Assembly (NCBI RefSeq): GCF_003387155.1
Contig: NZ_QUMT01000002.1
Location: 935,694-999,693, forward strand
Length of the DNA stretch: 64,000 nucleotides
Origin: Roseateles depolymerans
GTDB lineage: Bacteria; Pseudomonadota; Gammaproteobacteria; Burkholderiales; Burkholderiaceae_C
Reading direction: 5' to 3'
The notes below the pieces were generated by a model. The model was not told the DNA's origin and did not search any database. It was given only the letters and a program-made list of their open reading frames with translations. A program made the translations under genes and the position numbers. Numbering within the stretch: the stretch's first letter is position 1; every line of letters starts with the position of its first letter. This document shows positions 42,255-50,615 of the stretch, piece by piece.

Positions 42255-42412
42255 GCTCGCGCCAAGGAACTGAGAACAGCCGGCGCCAGCAAGCGGTCGT
42301 CGGCCGAGTCCTCATGGATGAGGCGTTTCGCAGTGTAGGGGTCAGACCATGCGGGGGAGGGCCCGTGTGAGCTGACCAAAGTCATGTCGTCAACCTGGCA
42401 GCAGTGGGTCGA

Positions 42413-43615
42413 TCAATTCGGCATCTGCAGCAGCAGCGTCCCGAGCAGCCCCATGCACAGGGCCATTGCACCGAGGTAGAGGCCCCAGGCTCGCCGCTGG
42501 GAGGAACGATGGCCGTCGCGAGGCCCGTTGCCGTCGCGCTCCCTGCCCGGATTCCCATCCCGCACGTCGCGCGCGAGCATCGCCCCTGTGGCCGACAAGC
42601 CGATGGTGATCACCGCGGCAGCCAGCAGGTTGGGGCCCTCGCCGAGATCATCGGCCACCTCCAGCCACATTGCCGTCGCCGCCGCTGTGACCAGGAACAG
42701 GCTGATGGCCCTGCCCACATCCAATGCCTCCATGTGCGAGGCAAAGCGCGGCTGCCGCAGCCGTGCCTCATCCGGCGGCGCGAAGGGCGGGAGCCCCGGC
42801 GGCGCCCACCCGGGTGACTTGAACAGCACCCGCACCCGATCGCGCCAGCGCGGCGTGGCCCGCGCTCGTTCGAACAACTCACCGTAAAACTGCCCGATGG
42901 CGCGCAGCGGCGACCAGCTGTGCAGGGGCTTCACCGTCCCGTACACGCAGGGCTCGGTCTCCTCGACGAAGCTGCCGAAGATACGGTCCCAGATCACCAG
43001 CACCGCGCCGTAGTTTTTGTCGAGATAGCCCGGATTCACCGCGTGATGCACCCGGTGGTTGGACGGGGTGGAAATCACCCGGTCCAGCCAGCCGAGCTTG
43101 CCGATGAGCTCCGTGTGGATCCAGAACTGGTACAGCAGCACGAACAGACCCGCACCCAGGTAGAGATCGACCGGCATGCCCAGCAGCGCCATCGGCAGGA
43201 AAAAGGGCGCCCCCATCACCGCGTAGAAGCTCTCCTGCCGCAGGGCCGTCGTCAGGTTGAAGCGTTCGCTCTGATGGTGCACCGCGTGGGCCGCCCAGAA
43301 AATCGCGCTCTCGTGGCTGACGCGATGCAGCCAGTAATCGCAGAAGTCGTAGACCACGATGGCCGCCGCCCATGCCCACCAGCCCGACCAGGCGGATGCC
43401 GGCAGCCGGGCCACATGCGGGAGCGTCCAGGCATACAGCCCGGTCTGGAAGAGCGGCGTCACCGCGGCCACCGCCAGGCTCATCAGGCCCTGGCTGAGGC
43501 TGCTCAGCGAGTCCGCCAGGTCGTGGGTGTCGCGGCCCTGCCAACGGCCCCACAGCCATTCGAGCGCAATGCAGAGCGCGAACAGCGGGACGGCGATCAG
43601 GAGGACACGATGCAT
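42413..43615 (-). CDS. Fatty acid hydroxylase/sterol desaturase-superfamily membrane enzyme
   Basis: From the ATG at 43615 the product is 400 residues with several membrane segments. The di-iron histidine boxes are HRVSHE, HAVHHQSE and NHRVHHAVN. The enzyme should hydroxylate or desaturate a lipid using O2; relatives include sterol desaturases, alkylglycerol monooxygenase and ornithine-lipid hydroxylases. The C-terminal 100 residues form an extra set of membrane helices (AISLFLVTAAATAMWLEV, LLAAAVITIGLSATGAMLA) beyond the core domain. It is unlikely to belong to the type VI operon, which has its own start 158 bases away. Confidence 0.88.
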   Translation of the reverse strand: MHRVLLIAVPLFALCIALEWLWGRWQGRDTHDLADSLSSLSQGLMSLAVAAVTPLFQTGLYAWTLPHVARLPASAWSGWWAWAAAIVVYDFCDYWLHRVSHESAIFWAAHAVHHQSERFNLTTALRQESFYAVMGAPFFLPMALLGMPVDLYLGAGLFVLLYQFWIHTELIGKLGWLDRVISTPSNHRVHHAVNPGYLDKNYGAVLVIWDRIFGSFVEETEPCVYGTVKPLHSWSPLRAIGQFYGELFERARATPRWRDRVRVLFKSPGWAPPGLPPFAPPDEARLRQPRFASHMEALDVGRAISLFLVTAAATAMWLEVADDLGEGPNLLAAAVITIGLSATGAMLARDVRDGNPGRERDGNGPRDGHRSSQRRAWGLYLGAMALCMGLLGTLLLQMPN

Positions 43616-43718
43616 GGCAAGAAGCGCTGTCGACGGTGGGGAGGGCGGATGGACGGCGGAGGACGGCGGGAGTGAGGTTTTCGCAGGGGCCGCTGAATCG
43701 AGATCCGGCCTTCCGCGA

Positions 43719-44549
43719 TCAGAACCGGTACCAGAGACTGGCGCTGAAGGTCTGTTGCGACTTGGCTTTGGTGAGCGGCGAATGCGCCGCATCGCCCACC
43801 AGCCGCGCATCCAGCCACTGGCCGCTGATCGACCAGCGAGAGGAAAACTTGTGCTCGCCATTGAGCGCAATGCTCCAGTCCATCATCCCGGCGCGTGGAT
43901 GCCATTCCGGCAGGCCGCTGGCCAGCGCCTCACGCGGGCCAATGCCATAACTGCTGCGCAGATGCGCGGCGTTGGCGAACGTCGTCGCGAGGGTGACGCC
44001 GATCAGGTCATCGCCGATGGGAATGCCCGAAGTCATGCCGAGCTCCAGCTGTTGACCGTCGTGATGGCGCCCGCTTCCCCAGGACGCGCCCGATTGCAGC
44101 AGCAGCCAGGAGGTCGCCTGCACATTGGCAAAAGCTTCGGTGGTGATGCGCGAGCCCAGGCGGTCGATGCCTTGCGGCGTCACCCGCGAAGGCCGGCCAA
44201 ACTGCGGCCACAGGCGTGCGCCTGCTTGCCAGGTCTTGGCGGCCTCAGCATCTGCCAGCAGCGGGACCAGGTTCCATCCCACCCCCAGGTCCGTGGAGAC
44301 GAAGGCACCGCTGGGCGCGAGGTATTCGACGGCAGGCAACAGGTCGTTGCTCCGGGCGCGGGAGCCCGGCGCCGACGGCCAACTGCGGGTGGAGACACCG
44401 CCCGACCAGGTCGATTCGGCGGGGGGCGCGTCCATCAGCACGAGGCTTCCAGCGGCCCAGGACGAAGTGGCGCTGGCCAGAACGCCGGCGCAGAGCAGCG
44501 GCAGGCGGAGCAAGCGGGGCAGGGCGTTGGCGGGCGTTGGGAAGGTCAC
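43719..44549 (-). CDS. MipA/OmpV-family outer-membrane protein
   Basis: The GTG at 44549 gives 276 residues with a signal peptide ending SSWAA. The mature protein is a small barrel: LLPAVEYLAPSGAFVSTDLG, GARLWPQFGR, TTFANAAHLRSSYGIGPREA, and the terminal QQTFSASLWYRF with C-terminal Phe for BAM recognition. Those segments (the SYFGI-like 'SYGIGPREA' turn especially) are MipA/OmpV style. MipA scaffolds murein enzymes in E. coli, while many relatives are simple porin-like proteins. The function here is open. Confidence 0.8.
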   Translation of the reverse strand: MTFPTPANALPRLLRLPLLCAGVLASATSSWAAGSLVLMDAPPAESTWSGGVSTRSWPSAPGSRARSNDLLPAVEYLAPSGAFVSTDLGVGWNLVPLLADAEAAKTWQAGARLWPQFGRPSRVTPQGIDRLGSRITTEAFANVQATSWLLLQSGASWGSGRHHDGQQLELGMTSGIPIGDDLIGVTLATTFANAAHLRSSYGIGPREALASGLPEWHPRAGMMDWSIALNGEHKFSSRWSISGQWLDARLVGDAAHSPLTKAKSQQTFSASLWYRF

Positions 44550-44775
44550 GCCGAATTCTAGGGAGCGGGGGCAGTGCGGACCTTGCTTGAGGCTGTCGGC
44601 TGGCCGTCGACGGGCCGTCGACGGGGCGCGTCCGGCTGCCAGGCAGGCGGTCAAGCTCGCCGGGCCGCGCTCGTGTCGTCAAGACTGACGTTCGTCACAT
44701 TGGACGGCAGGGCGGCCCCGGACGCCCGCTTTCATGCGACGAGCGGCCTGGGGTCGGCGTCTTTGGGGGCGCGCG

Positions 44776-45525
44776 TTATTGCACCGGTTGAACCGTTTCG
44801 AGCAGTAACGGAAACTGCTGATCCATGTCTGGCTTGAAGCCTTTTTCCGCCCAGCTGACGACGTCGCTCAGCGGGTAGAGGCTGGGCGAGAAGTAGATCG
44901 TGAGGTAGGTGCCGTTGGTGAGCCGAAACAGCTGCGTCGTGATGCGGCAGTCATAGCCGCAGTGATGCTCCACGTTCTGCGAGTCCGTCAGGGTGCCGTA
45001 GATGTGGGTGCCCTGACGGTTTACGGGAACTCCAGCGCCCAGGTCCACAAGCCCAGCTGACGCGGTGTAGGCATGGCACTCGACGGTGCGATTTTTCAGC
45101 CGGTCTGCCGTGGGTGGAGTGGCCTTGACCAGTGTGGTGAGCAAGGAGGTCTCCTGTTTGGGCTGGCGGACGCCTCCGCCGCAGGCCGCCAGGAAGAATC
45201 GGTACCGTTGATCCTGATTGTCCGCGGCGATCTTGGCCATGAGCCGCAGCGCGGCTTGCGTCACGTCATTGCCGGCTTCATCGTATAGGTTGGTATCGCT
45301 CCCGCCGTGGCCAATGACGATAACCGCCTCGCCTGCGTTCAGTCGGCAATCCACATTTTTGAAGTCACTGTCGGGGCCGAGGTTACCCAGGCATCCGTGC
45401 AACGGGTGACTCTGCGAGGCCAGGTAGAAAGCAGGGTCGGCGGGGTGCAGCGCTGCATGCTTCAGCTTCATGAACTGGGCGCCATCAGACAGCGGGCCAG
45501 GCTTTTTGGAGAACAGGTAGATCAT
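44776..45525 (-). CDS. Stand-alone caspase-like (clan CD/C80-like) protein
   Basis: A 249-residue soluble protein with AGAGG seven bases before the ATG at 45525. The motif order is EAVIVIGHGGSDTNLY (His73-Gly74 after a hydrophobic strand) and then, 40 residues on, YRFFLAACGGGVRQ (Cys115), the dyad layout of clan CD peptidases, including the RTX-toxin cysteine protease domain. There is no large toxin around it and no signal peptide. The C-terminal half (GTHIYGTLTDSQNVEHHCGY) is unrecognised. It is the second gene of this fold type in the window, not closely similar in sequence to the first. Function unknown. Confidence 0.66.
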   Translation of the reverse strand: MIYLFSKKPGPLSDGAQFMKLKHAALHPADPAFYLASQSHPLHGCLGNLGPDSDFKNVDCRLNAGEAVIVIGHGGSDTNLYDEAGNDVTQAALRLMAKIAADNQDQRYRFFLAACGGGVRQPKQETSLLTTLVKATPPTADRLKNRTVECHAYTASAGLVDLGAGVPVNRQGTHIYGTLTDSQNVEHHCGYDCRITTQLFRLTNGTYLTIYFSPSLYPLSDVVSWAEKGFKPDMDQQFPLLLETVQPVQ

Positions 45526-45682
45526 CAGGTTGCCTCTTCAAAAATACGCGACATCGCGAACCTGAGGGTCTCCAAAAAGTGGCGAACCGGAATCAGAGGA
45601 TGCGGCAGAAGCGTAAGGCGAAGGGCCGATGAAGCCCGGCAGTTTCTCCGAGGGGGAGAACTTGCGGCAGCTGGCGCTTATC

Positions 45683-45709
45683 AAAAAAAAACCGGGCCAG
45701 AGCCCGGTT
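45683..45709 (-). terminator. Intrinsic terminator of the pectate lyase gene
   Basis: Minus-strand stem AACCGGGC/GCCCGGTT (45702-45709 with 45690-45697) with a four-base loop, followed by a run of eight to nine T residues (45683-45691 on the plus strand as A). It lies about 40 bases downstream of the pectate lyase stop and separates it from the caspase-like gene. Confidence 0.9.
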
Positions 45710-45746
45710 CTTGATGCGCGCGTCAGTCCGCGGAGATTCCTCCTGA

Positions 45747-47186
45747 TCAGGGGCAGGTCAGCTTGGCCAGATTGGTGCCAGCACCCGCCACGGACGGCAG
45801 CCGCGCCTTCACGCAGCTCGGGGCGTCCGGGGTGTAGGTGTAGGGAATCGCCACCGGGAAAGTGGCTGTGGTGGTCCATGCGGTGGCATTGACCCACGGG
45901 CTGCTGCTGCCATCGCTCCACTTGATGCCGTAGGTGCTGAAGTCCGCCGGCTTGGTGATGTTGTTGTTGCGAAGTTCCCAATAGCCGATGGCGGAGCTGT
46001 CCCGCGAGGTCACCGGGTTGTTGGCGTTCTCGAAATAGTTGGACTCCACCAACGAATAGCCGCCCATGCGGATGTTGACCCCCGACGCGCTGATGCCGCT
46101 GTAGAGGTTGTTGTAGAGATGGGTGTAGCCGCCCCGCTGCAGCGGCACCCGCGAACCGATGTTGGCGAAGTAGTTGTGGTGGAACGTGACGTACCGGTCG
46201 CTCACATCGCTGTCGCTGCTGCCCATCAGGCCGACCTTGTGGTGGTCGTGCAGGTGGTTGTAGCTGTAGGTGATGTGGTGGGCGCCTGCCTTGTTGTCCA
46301 CCAGGCCATCGAACTCCAGGTCGCCAGCACCGGAACACTCCGCCATCGAGCTGAAGAGCGTGTTGTGGTCCACCCAGATGTAGCCGGGATACTTGCCGCT
46401 CTGGCCTTCAATGCCGATGGCATCGATGGAGCCGGGCAGCAGGCCGATGGTCATGTTGCGGATGATGATGTTGCTGGAGGCTGCCTTGATCGCCAGTCCG
46501 AAGTTGGCCGCCGATCCGTTGGCCCCTTGGATGGTGATGTCGTTCTTGTTCTTGATTTCAACGATGTCGCCCGCCGCCTTTTTCCACTGCGTGCAGGGGT
46601 CTGGAATGGTGGAGAAATCAAAGGTGCCGGTGTAGGTGAGCACCAGACCGCCGCTGCCGCTGTAGGCATCGATGGCGGCCTGCATTTGCGCAGCCGTGCT
46701 GACGCTGACGGCCGTCTTGCTGCCGCCGCCGGTGACGGTGCCTGCAAAGCCGCCGGTATTGGTGTCGGTGGTGGTGGGCGCGGAAGGGGCCGGCGACGGT
46801 GCCGGCGGGGTTGAAGGCGATGGGGCCGGCTTCGGCGCAGGGGTTGGGGAGGTCGTGGGGGACGGGGCAGGGGCCGGTGTTGCGGCCGGGCTCGGCGCCG
46901 GTGAAGTCGTTGGGCTCGGCGCCGGTGAAGCGGATGAGCCGGGCGCGGGTGCGGGCGAGGTCGTGGGACTTGGCGCTGGCGCCAGGCTGGTGGTGCCACC
47001 CGAGGCGGCTGGCGAGGGCGAAGGTGCAGCCACCGGCGTGCCGCCGCCGCTGCCGGAGGTAGAGGTGTCGGTCTCAGCGTTGCTGCCGCCGCCACCGCAA
47101 CCGACGGTGATGGCTGCAGCGGCCAGTGCAGCCGCGAAATAGCGGAGCTGGGCGAGCTCCACCGGTCCAAGTTGAGTGCGTGTCAT
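45747..47186 (-). CDS. Pectate lyase (PL1 family) lipoprotein
   Basis: From the ATG at 47186 the product is 479 residues. A signal peptide ends in a lipobox (AAAITVGCGGGG), then comes a 120-residue Pro/Ser/Ala/Thr linker, then a parallel beta-helix catalytic domain: IPDPCTQWKKAAGDIVEIKN, YIWVDHNTLFSSM, DLEFDGLVDNKAGAHHITYS with metal-binding aspartates, YNHLHDHHKVGLMGS and VTFHHNYFANIGSRVPLQRG. It cleaves de-esterified pectin by beta-elimination. The linker probably projects the enzyme from the cell surface. It fits a plant-associated lifestyle. A clear terminator follows. Confidence 0.92.
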   Translation of the reverse strand: MTRTQLGPVELAQLRYFAAALAAAAITVGCGGGGSNAETDTSTSGSGGGTPVAAPSPSPAASGGTTSLAPAPSPTTSPAPAPGSSASPAPSPTTSPAPSPAATPAPAPSPTTSPTPAPKPAPSPSTPPAPSPAPSAPTTTDTNTGGFAGTVTGGGSKTAVSVSTAAQMQAAIDAYSGSGGLVLTYTGTFDFSTIPDPCTQWKKAAGDIVEIKNKNDITIQGANGSAANFGLAIKAASSNIIIRNMTIGLLPGSIDAIGIEGQSGKYPGYIWVDHNTLFSSMAECSGAGDLEFDGLVDNKAGAHHITYSYNHLHDHHKVGLMGSSDSDVSDRYVTFHHNYFANIGSRVPLQRGGYTHLYNNLYSGISASGVNIRMGGYSLVESNYFENANNPVTSRDSSAIGYWELRNNNITKPADFSTYGIKWSDGSSSPWVNATAWTTTATFPVAIPYTYTPDAPSCVKARLPSVAGAGTNLAKLTCP

Positions 47187-47450
47187 AAAGGTCAGTTGTC
47201 GCAAATGAGCGCAGCTCCGCCGAGCCGTCCACTGCGACGTCCCAACCGCTGCTCCATGCCTTCGCCGACACGCACGTACCTCGCGTCCATGCTCGTGCTC
47301 AGGCCCCTCGTCTCGTGGCAAAGGGCCGTTGTGATTGTGGTGGTTGGCCTTCGCTCTCTGTATGGGCTGGTGTGTTCGCCAGCGCACGGAACTCTACGGG
47401 TTGAACGCTTAACGAACCCGTTACAAGCCGTAAAAAGTGCGATGAAACGG

Positions 47451-48050
47451 CTACGGTGCGGGAACGTCCCGCAGCTGAAGCCGGTGCACGATCTGGTCCC
47501 GGCAGGAAGTCAGGACCGTCTGCGCAAAGGCCGTGTCCGGCATGGCTCTGGCCAGGGCCACAGCACCCAGCATCTCGGATTGAATTGACAGGGCCAATGC
47601 CTGTGTGTCGGCGTAACCCGCTTCTTCCAGAAGGGATGCGAGGCGATTCAACGACCGTTTTGCACCCTCCAGAAAGGCAGCGCGTACCGTCTGCGTCATG
47701 CGCGGGAGATCGCCCGACAGTGCCGCCATCGGGCAGCCCATGTCCCGTTGCTCGCAGTGCTCTGGACTGAGGTATCGCTCCACGAGGGCCACCAGCCGCT
47801 GCGGCGGTGGCAGGTCTTGCAACGCCTCCAGCAGCAGGGCGTAGCTCTCATCGAACATCCACAGAATGGCTTCTCGCAGAAGGTCGTCCTTGCTGCTGAA
47901 GTGCGCATAAAAGCCTCCGTGCGTCAGGCCGACCTGTCCCATCAGGGAGGCAATGCCGATGGACTCCGGTCCGTGTCGCCGGATCGCCTTGGCGGTGGCG
48001 GCGACCACCTTTTCGCGGGTCCGTTGCTTGTGCTGGGCGTCGTAGCGCAT
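47451..48050 (-). CDS. TetR/AcrR-family repressor
   Basis: A 199-residue regulator: DNA-binding domain MRYDAQHKQRTREKVVAATA, IASLMGQVGLTHGGFYAHFS, then a helical ligand domain with EHCEQRDMGCPMAALSGDLP. The 'GLTHGGFYAHF' recognition helix and the CPM motif are typical of the TetR subgroup controlling redox or aromatic-compound genes. It is divergent from the FadL-type transporter, which it probably represses; the 192-base region between contains AT-rich sequence around 48145-48175 suited to a promoter. Confidence 0.9.
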   Translation of the reverse strand: MRYDAQHKQRTREKVVAATAKAIRRHGPESIGIASLMGQVGLTHGGFYAHFSSKDDLLREAILWMFDESYALLLEALQDLPPPQRLVALVERYLSPEHCEQRDMGCPMAALSGDLPRMTQTVRAAFLEGAKRSLNRLASLLEEAGYADTQALALSIQSEMLGAVALARAMPDTAFAQTVLTSCRDQIVHRLQLRDVPAP

Positions 48051-48242
48051 GTGCTTGGTGGGGGGTGATCCCAGGCCGACTGCACCTGGTGCCTTGCGAT
48101 GCGCAAATCATACGGGCAGGACTCGGCGGTCCTAGCGTACACCATTACAAGCGTTATATGATGCCCAACATTCAATAACCAAGCATTGCCTGGCACTCAT
48201 CCTGTGGGTGGGATGCGGCCAGCGAGAACAGAGGAGATCCGT

Positions 48243-49571
48243 GTGAAGACTTTGCCCAAGATTCGGCCCCATTCCCTGCTGGTGCTGGCTGCAGGACTCG
48301 CCTGCGCCAGCCTGGGCCATGCCGCTGCCTTCAAGCTCAAGGAGCAAAGTGCAGTCGGGCAGGGGCGGGCCTTTGCGGGCTCGGTGAGTGAGGCGGACGA
48401 CGCCGCAGTCATCGCCAACAATCCTGCCGCCATGGCCTTCATGGGCGGGAACATCTTCCAGGCGGACGCTTTCGTCGTGAACTACTCCGCCAAGTTCAGC
48501 GGCAGTGGGCGTGACGCACTGGGGCGACCGCTGTCGGGCGGCAATGGCGGTGACGCCGGCACGACCGCCGTCATTCCTTCGATCTATTTCCACACGCCCG
48601 TGAACGACCGGTTCCATCTGGGCTTCTCCGTCACGGCGCCCTTCGGGTTCAAGACGGAATACGACGACGGATGGGTCGGTCGCTATCAAGGCCTGAAGAC
48701 GTCGCTCAAGACGGTCGACGTGGGCGTGTCGGGGTCGTACAAGGTCAACGACACGCTGTCGCTGGGTGTCTCGGTCTTTGCCGAACGGCTGGATGTGGAA
48801 CTTGGGAATGCCGTGGATTTTGGCGCCCAGTTGGCGGCGTCCAAGGTGCCGGGCTTCCTGCCGACCAGCGCCGATGGGCGCTTGAAGATCAAGGGAGACA
48901 ACACCGAAGTGGGCTACACGCTCGGCGCGCTGTGGCGGCCGGCGGCTGGCACCGCAGTGGGGCTGGCTTATCGCTCCGAAGTCAAGCACAAGGCACGGGG
49001 CGTGGACGCGACGTTCACCGTGCCGACCGCTGCGAATGCGGTGCTGTCGGTGGCCGCTCCCAACACCTTCGTGAACAGCTCGGTCGACACTGACATCACA
49101 TTGCCGGACTCCTGGACGCTCAGCATCAGCCAGCGCCTGAATGACCGCTGGACGGTGATGGCGGATTACTCCCGGACCTACTGGGGCAAGTTCGACAAGG
49201 TGGTGCTGGATTTCTCCTCCAACCTGCCCAACCAGACCCTGAACTTCGGCTACCGCGATGCGTCCTTCTATTCCGTGGGCGCTGATTACAAGCTCAACGA
49301 CGCGTGGACCTTGCGCGGTGGCTTCGCCTACGACCAGACGCCGGTGACCGATGCCGTGCGGGACGTGCGGGTGCCTGACGTCAGTCGTCGCTGGTTGTCG
49401 CTGGGGGCCACATGGCGGGCGAGTCCGCAGCTGACGTACAGCCTGGGCTACACCCACCTGTTCATCAGCGATACCACCGTCAACTTGACCTCCGCCTCGG
49501 CCAGCACCTTGCAGGGTCGCTACAAGCTTGGGAGCGACATCCTGGCCGTGTCGGGCCGCTACAGCTTCTGA
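48243..49571 (+). CDS. OmpP1/FadL/TodX-family outer-membrane transporter
   Basis: From the GTG at 48243 (GAGGAG about six bases upstream) the product is 442 residues with a signal peptide ending GHAAA. The mature N-terminus FKLKEQSAVGQGRAFAGSVS and NPAAMAFMGG form the N-terminal hatch of FadL, and the rest is a 14-strand barrel with terminal Phe (ILAVSGRYSF). It imports long-chain fatty acids or aromatic hydrocarbons by lateral diffusion. Transcription ends at a textbook terminator at 49715-49745. Confidence 0.93.
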   Translation: MKTLPKIRPHSLLVLAAGLACASLGHAAAFKLKEQSAVGQGRAFAGSVSEADDAAVIANNPAAMAFMGGNIFQADAFVVNYSAKFSGSGRDALGRPLSGGNGGDAGTTAVIPSIYFHTPVNDRFHLGFSVTAPFGFKTEYDDGWVGRYQGLKTSLKTVDVGVSGSYKVNDTLSLGVSVFAERLDVELGNAVDFGAQLAASKVPGFLPTSADGRLKIKGDNTEVGYTLGALWRPAAGTAVGLAYRSEVKHKARGVDATFTVPTAANAVLSVAAPNTFVNSSVDTDITLPDSWTLSISQRLNDRWTVMADYSRTYWGKFDKVVLDFSSNLPNQTLNFGYRDASFYSVGADYKLNDAWTLRGGFAYDQTPVTDAVRDVRVPDVSRRWLSLGATWRASPQLTYSLGYTHLFISDTTVNLTSASASTLQGRYKLGSDILAVSGRYSF

Positions 49572-49714
49572 CCGTTCGGTCGGTCTTGCCTCCGGGATCT
49601 TGGCTGGTCGCCAGCCCGGCGGCAACTGAGCGTCTCGCCAAGCGAGGCGTGAGGTCCGGAGCGATTCGATACCGATCCAGGGTTGTCTGCGGTCTTCGCT
49701 GCGACAACTCCTTC

Positions 49715-49745
49715 GCCTCAGACGGCAACGTCTGGGGCTTTTTTT
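49715..49745 (+). terminator. Intrinsic terminator of the FadL-type gene
   Basis: GCCTCAGACG (49715-49724) pairs over ten positions, including one G-T, with CGTCTGGGGC (49729-49738) around a GCAA tetraloop, followed by TTTTTTT at 49739-49745. It lies about 145 bases beyond the stop codon. Confidence 0.93.
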
Positions 49746-50154
49746 AAGTCTGAAGTAGGGCGGTGCGGTATGGCGGGCCGCGGAACCCTGTTGAGGACGG
49801 GCAGATGAGGGACATGCTGCAGGCGGATCAACTCTCGAAGCGCGGCAACTACGGCGGCGTACCGCGCCGGCGGCGCTGAGGCCGATATAGAGCCTCGAAC
49901 ACAGAAATTCAGACAGCCCCGCCTTCTTTGAAAGGTCACATAATGCACCTTGTAGTATCTATAGGGGCAATTGACCAACCGAAGGCCCATGTGCCCAGCC
50001 GACAGCTTCCCGGCTCATCCACCCCAGGATCACCGCGCTGCACTTCAGCTCCATCCCCCAACGCCCCCAGCTTCACCGAGCAATCCTCACGCGTTGCGAC
50101 GCATGCAGTGACCCATCCCAACTTCCCAGTCCGCTGACCCCGCGTGAACAGTCC
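49746..50154. other. Intergenic stretch with an in-frame extension of the DUF2726 gene but no start codon
   Basis: No independent gene is supported. The reading frame of the DUF2726 gene is open back to a TGA at 49972-49974, and the codons just before its ATG read PLTPREQS, which looks like family sequence, yet no ATG, GTG or TTG occurs in that frame upstream. A small AT-rich patch around 49925-49970 could be a promoter. Confidence 0.5.
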
Positions 50155-50577
50155 ATGTACTTTCGGTTGGTCGAGACATTTCCAGACCACGTGGTGCTGG
50201 CGCAGGTAGCGTTTTCCGCCATCCTCACCACCAAGGACCGACCCACACGCGCGACGTTCGACCGCAAGGTCTGCGACTTCGTTCTTTGCTCCAAGGGGTT
50301 TGAGGTCATCGCCGTGATCGAACTGGACGATGCCAGCCATCAAGGGCGCGAACAGGCCGATGCCAAGCGCCAGGCCTTGCTGACCCGTGCCGGCTACCGC
50401 GTGGAACGTTTCGCTCAAATCCCTGACGCAGGCGTTCTACGTGCCAGGCTGATGCCGCCCGCGCCCAGTGCGGCGAACCCTCAGCAACACCCTGTCTCAT
50501 CACAACAGCACGCACCCTCAGTGGTATCTGAAAGCGCCGACACCGCCCCGCGTCGCAAGGCCACACGCGCGGTCTAA
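50155..50577 (+). CDS. DUF2726 domain protein, N-terminus possibly truncated
   Basis: From the ATG at 50155 the product is 140 residues. FRLVETFPDHVVLAQVAFSA, KVCDFVLCSKGFEVIAVIEL and DDASHQGREQADAKRQALLT match DUF2726, a restriction-endonuclease-like fold with Asp and Glu-x-Asp residues resembling a PD-(D/E)xK core (Asp44-region, Glu-Leu-Asp). The C-terminal 40 residues are disordered. Upstream codons in frame (LTPREQS) look homologous but lack a start, suggesting the 5' end was lost or the start mutated. Function unknown; nucleic-acid cleavage or binding is plausible. Confidence 0.72.
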   Translation: MYFRLVETFPDHVVLAQVAFSAILTTKDRPTRATFDRKVCDFVLCSKGFEVIAVIELDDASHQGREQADAKRQALLTRAGYRVERFAQIPDAGVLRARLMPPAPSAANPQQHPVSSQQHAPSVVSESADTAPRRKATRAV

Positions 50578-50615
50578 CGCAAGCCGCCGCTGGCAACGGT
50601 GCCGGCGTAGACGCC

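Noticed and set aside
42029..42385. Minus-strand open frame overlapping the start of the TIGR02270 gene
   Set aside because: Different frame of the same strand, with no family resemblance; the TIGR02270 frame explains the sequence.
45538..46338. Open frame overlapping the 3' end of the pectate lyase gene in another frame
   Set aside because: It crosses the intrinsic terminator and has Gln/His/Arg-rich shadow composition.
48121..48175. Possible TetR operator before the FadL-type gene
   Set aside because: The region is AT-rich as a promoter should be, but I could not find a convincing palindrome, so no operator is called.
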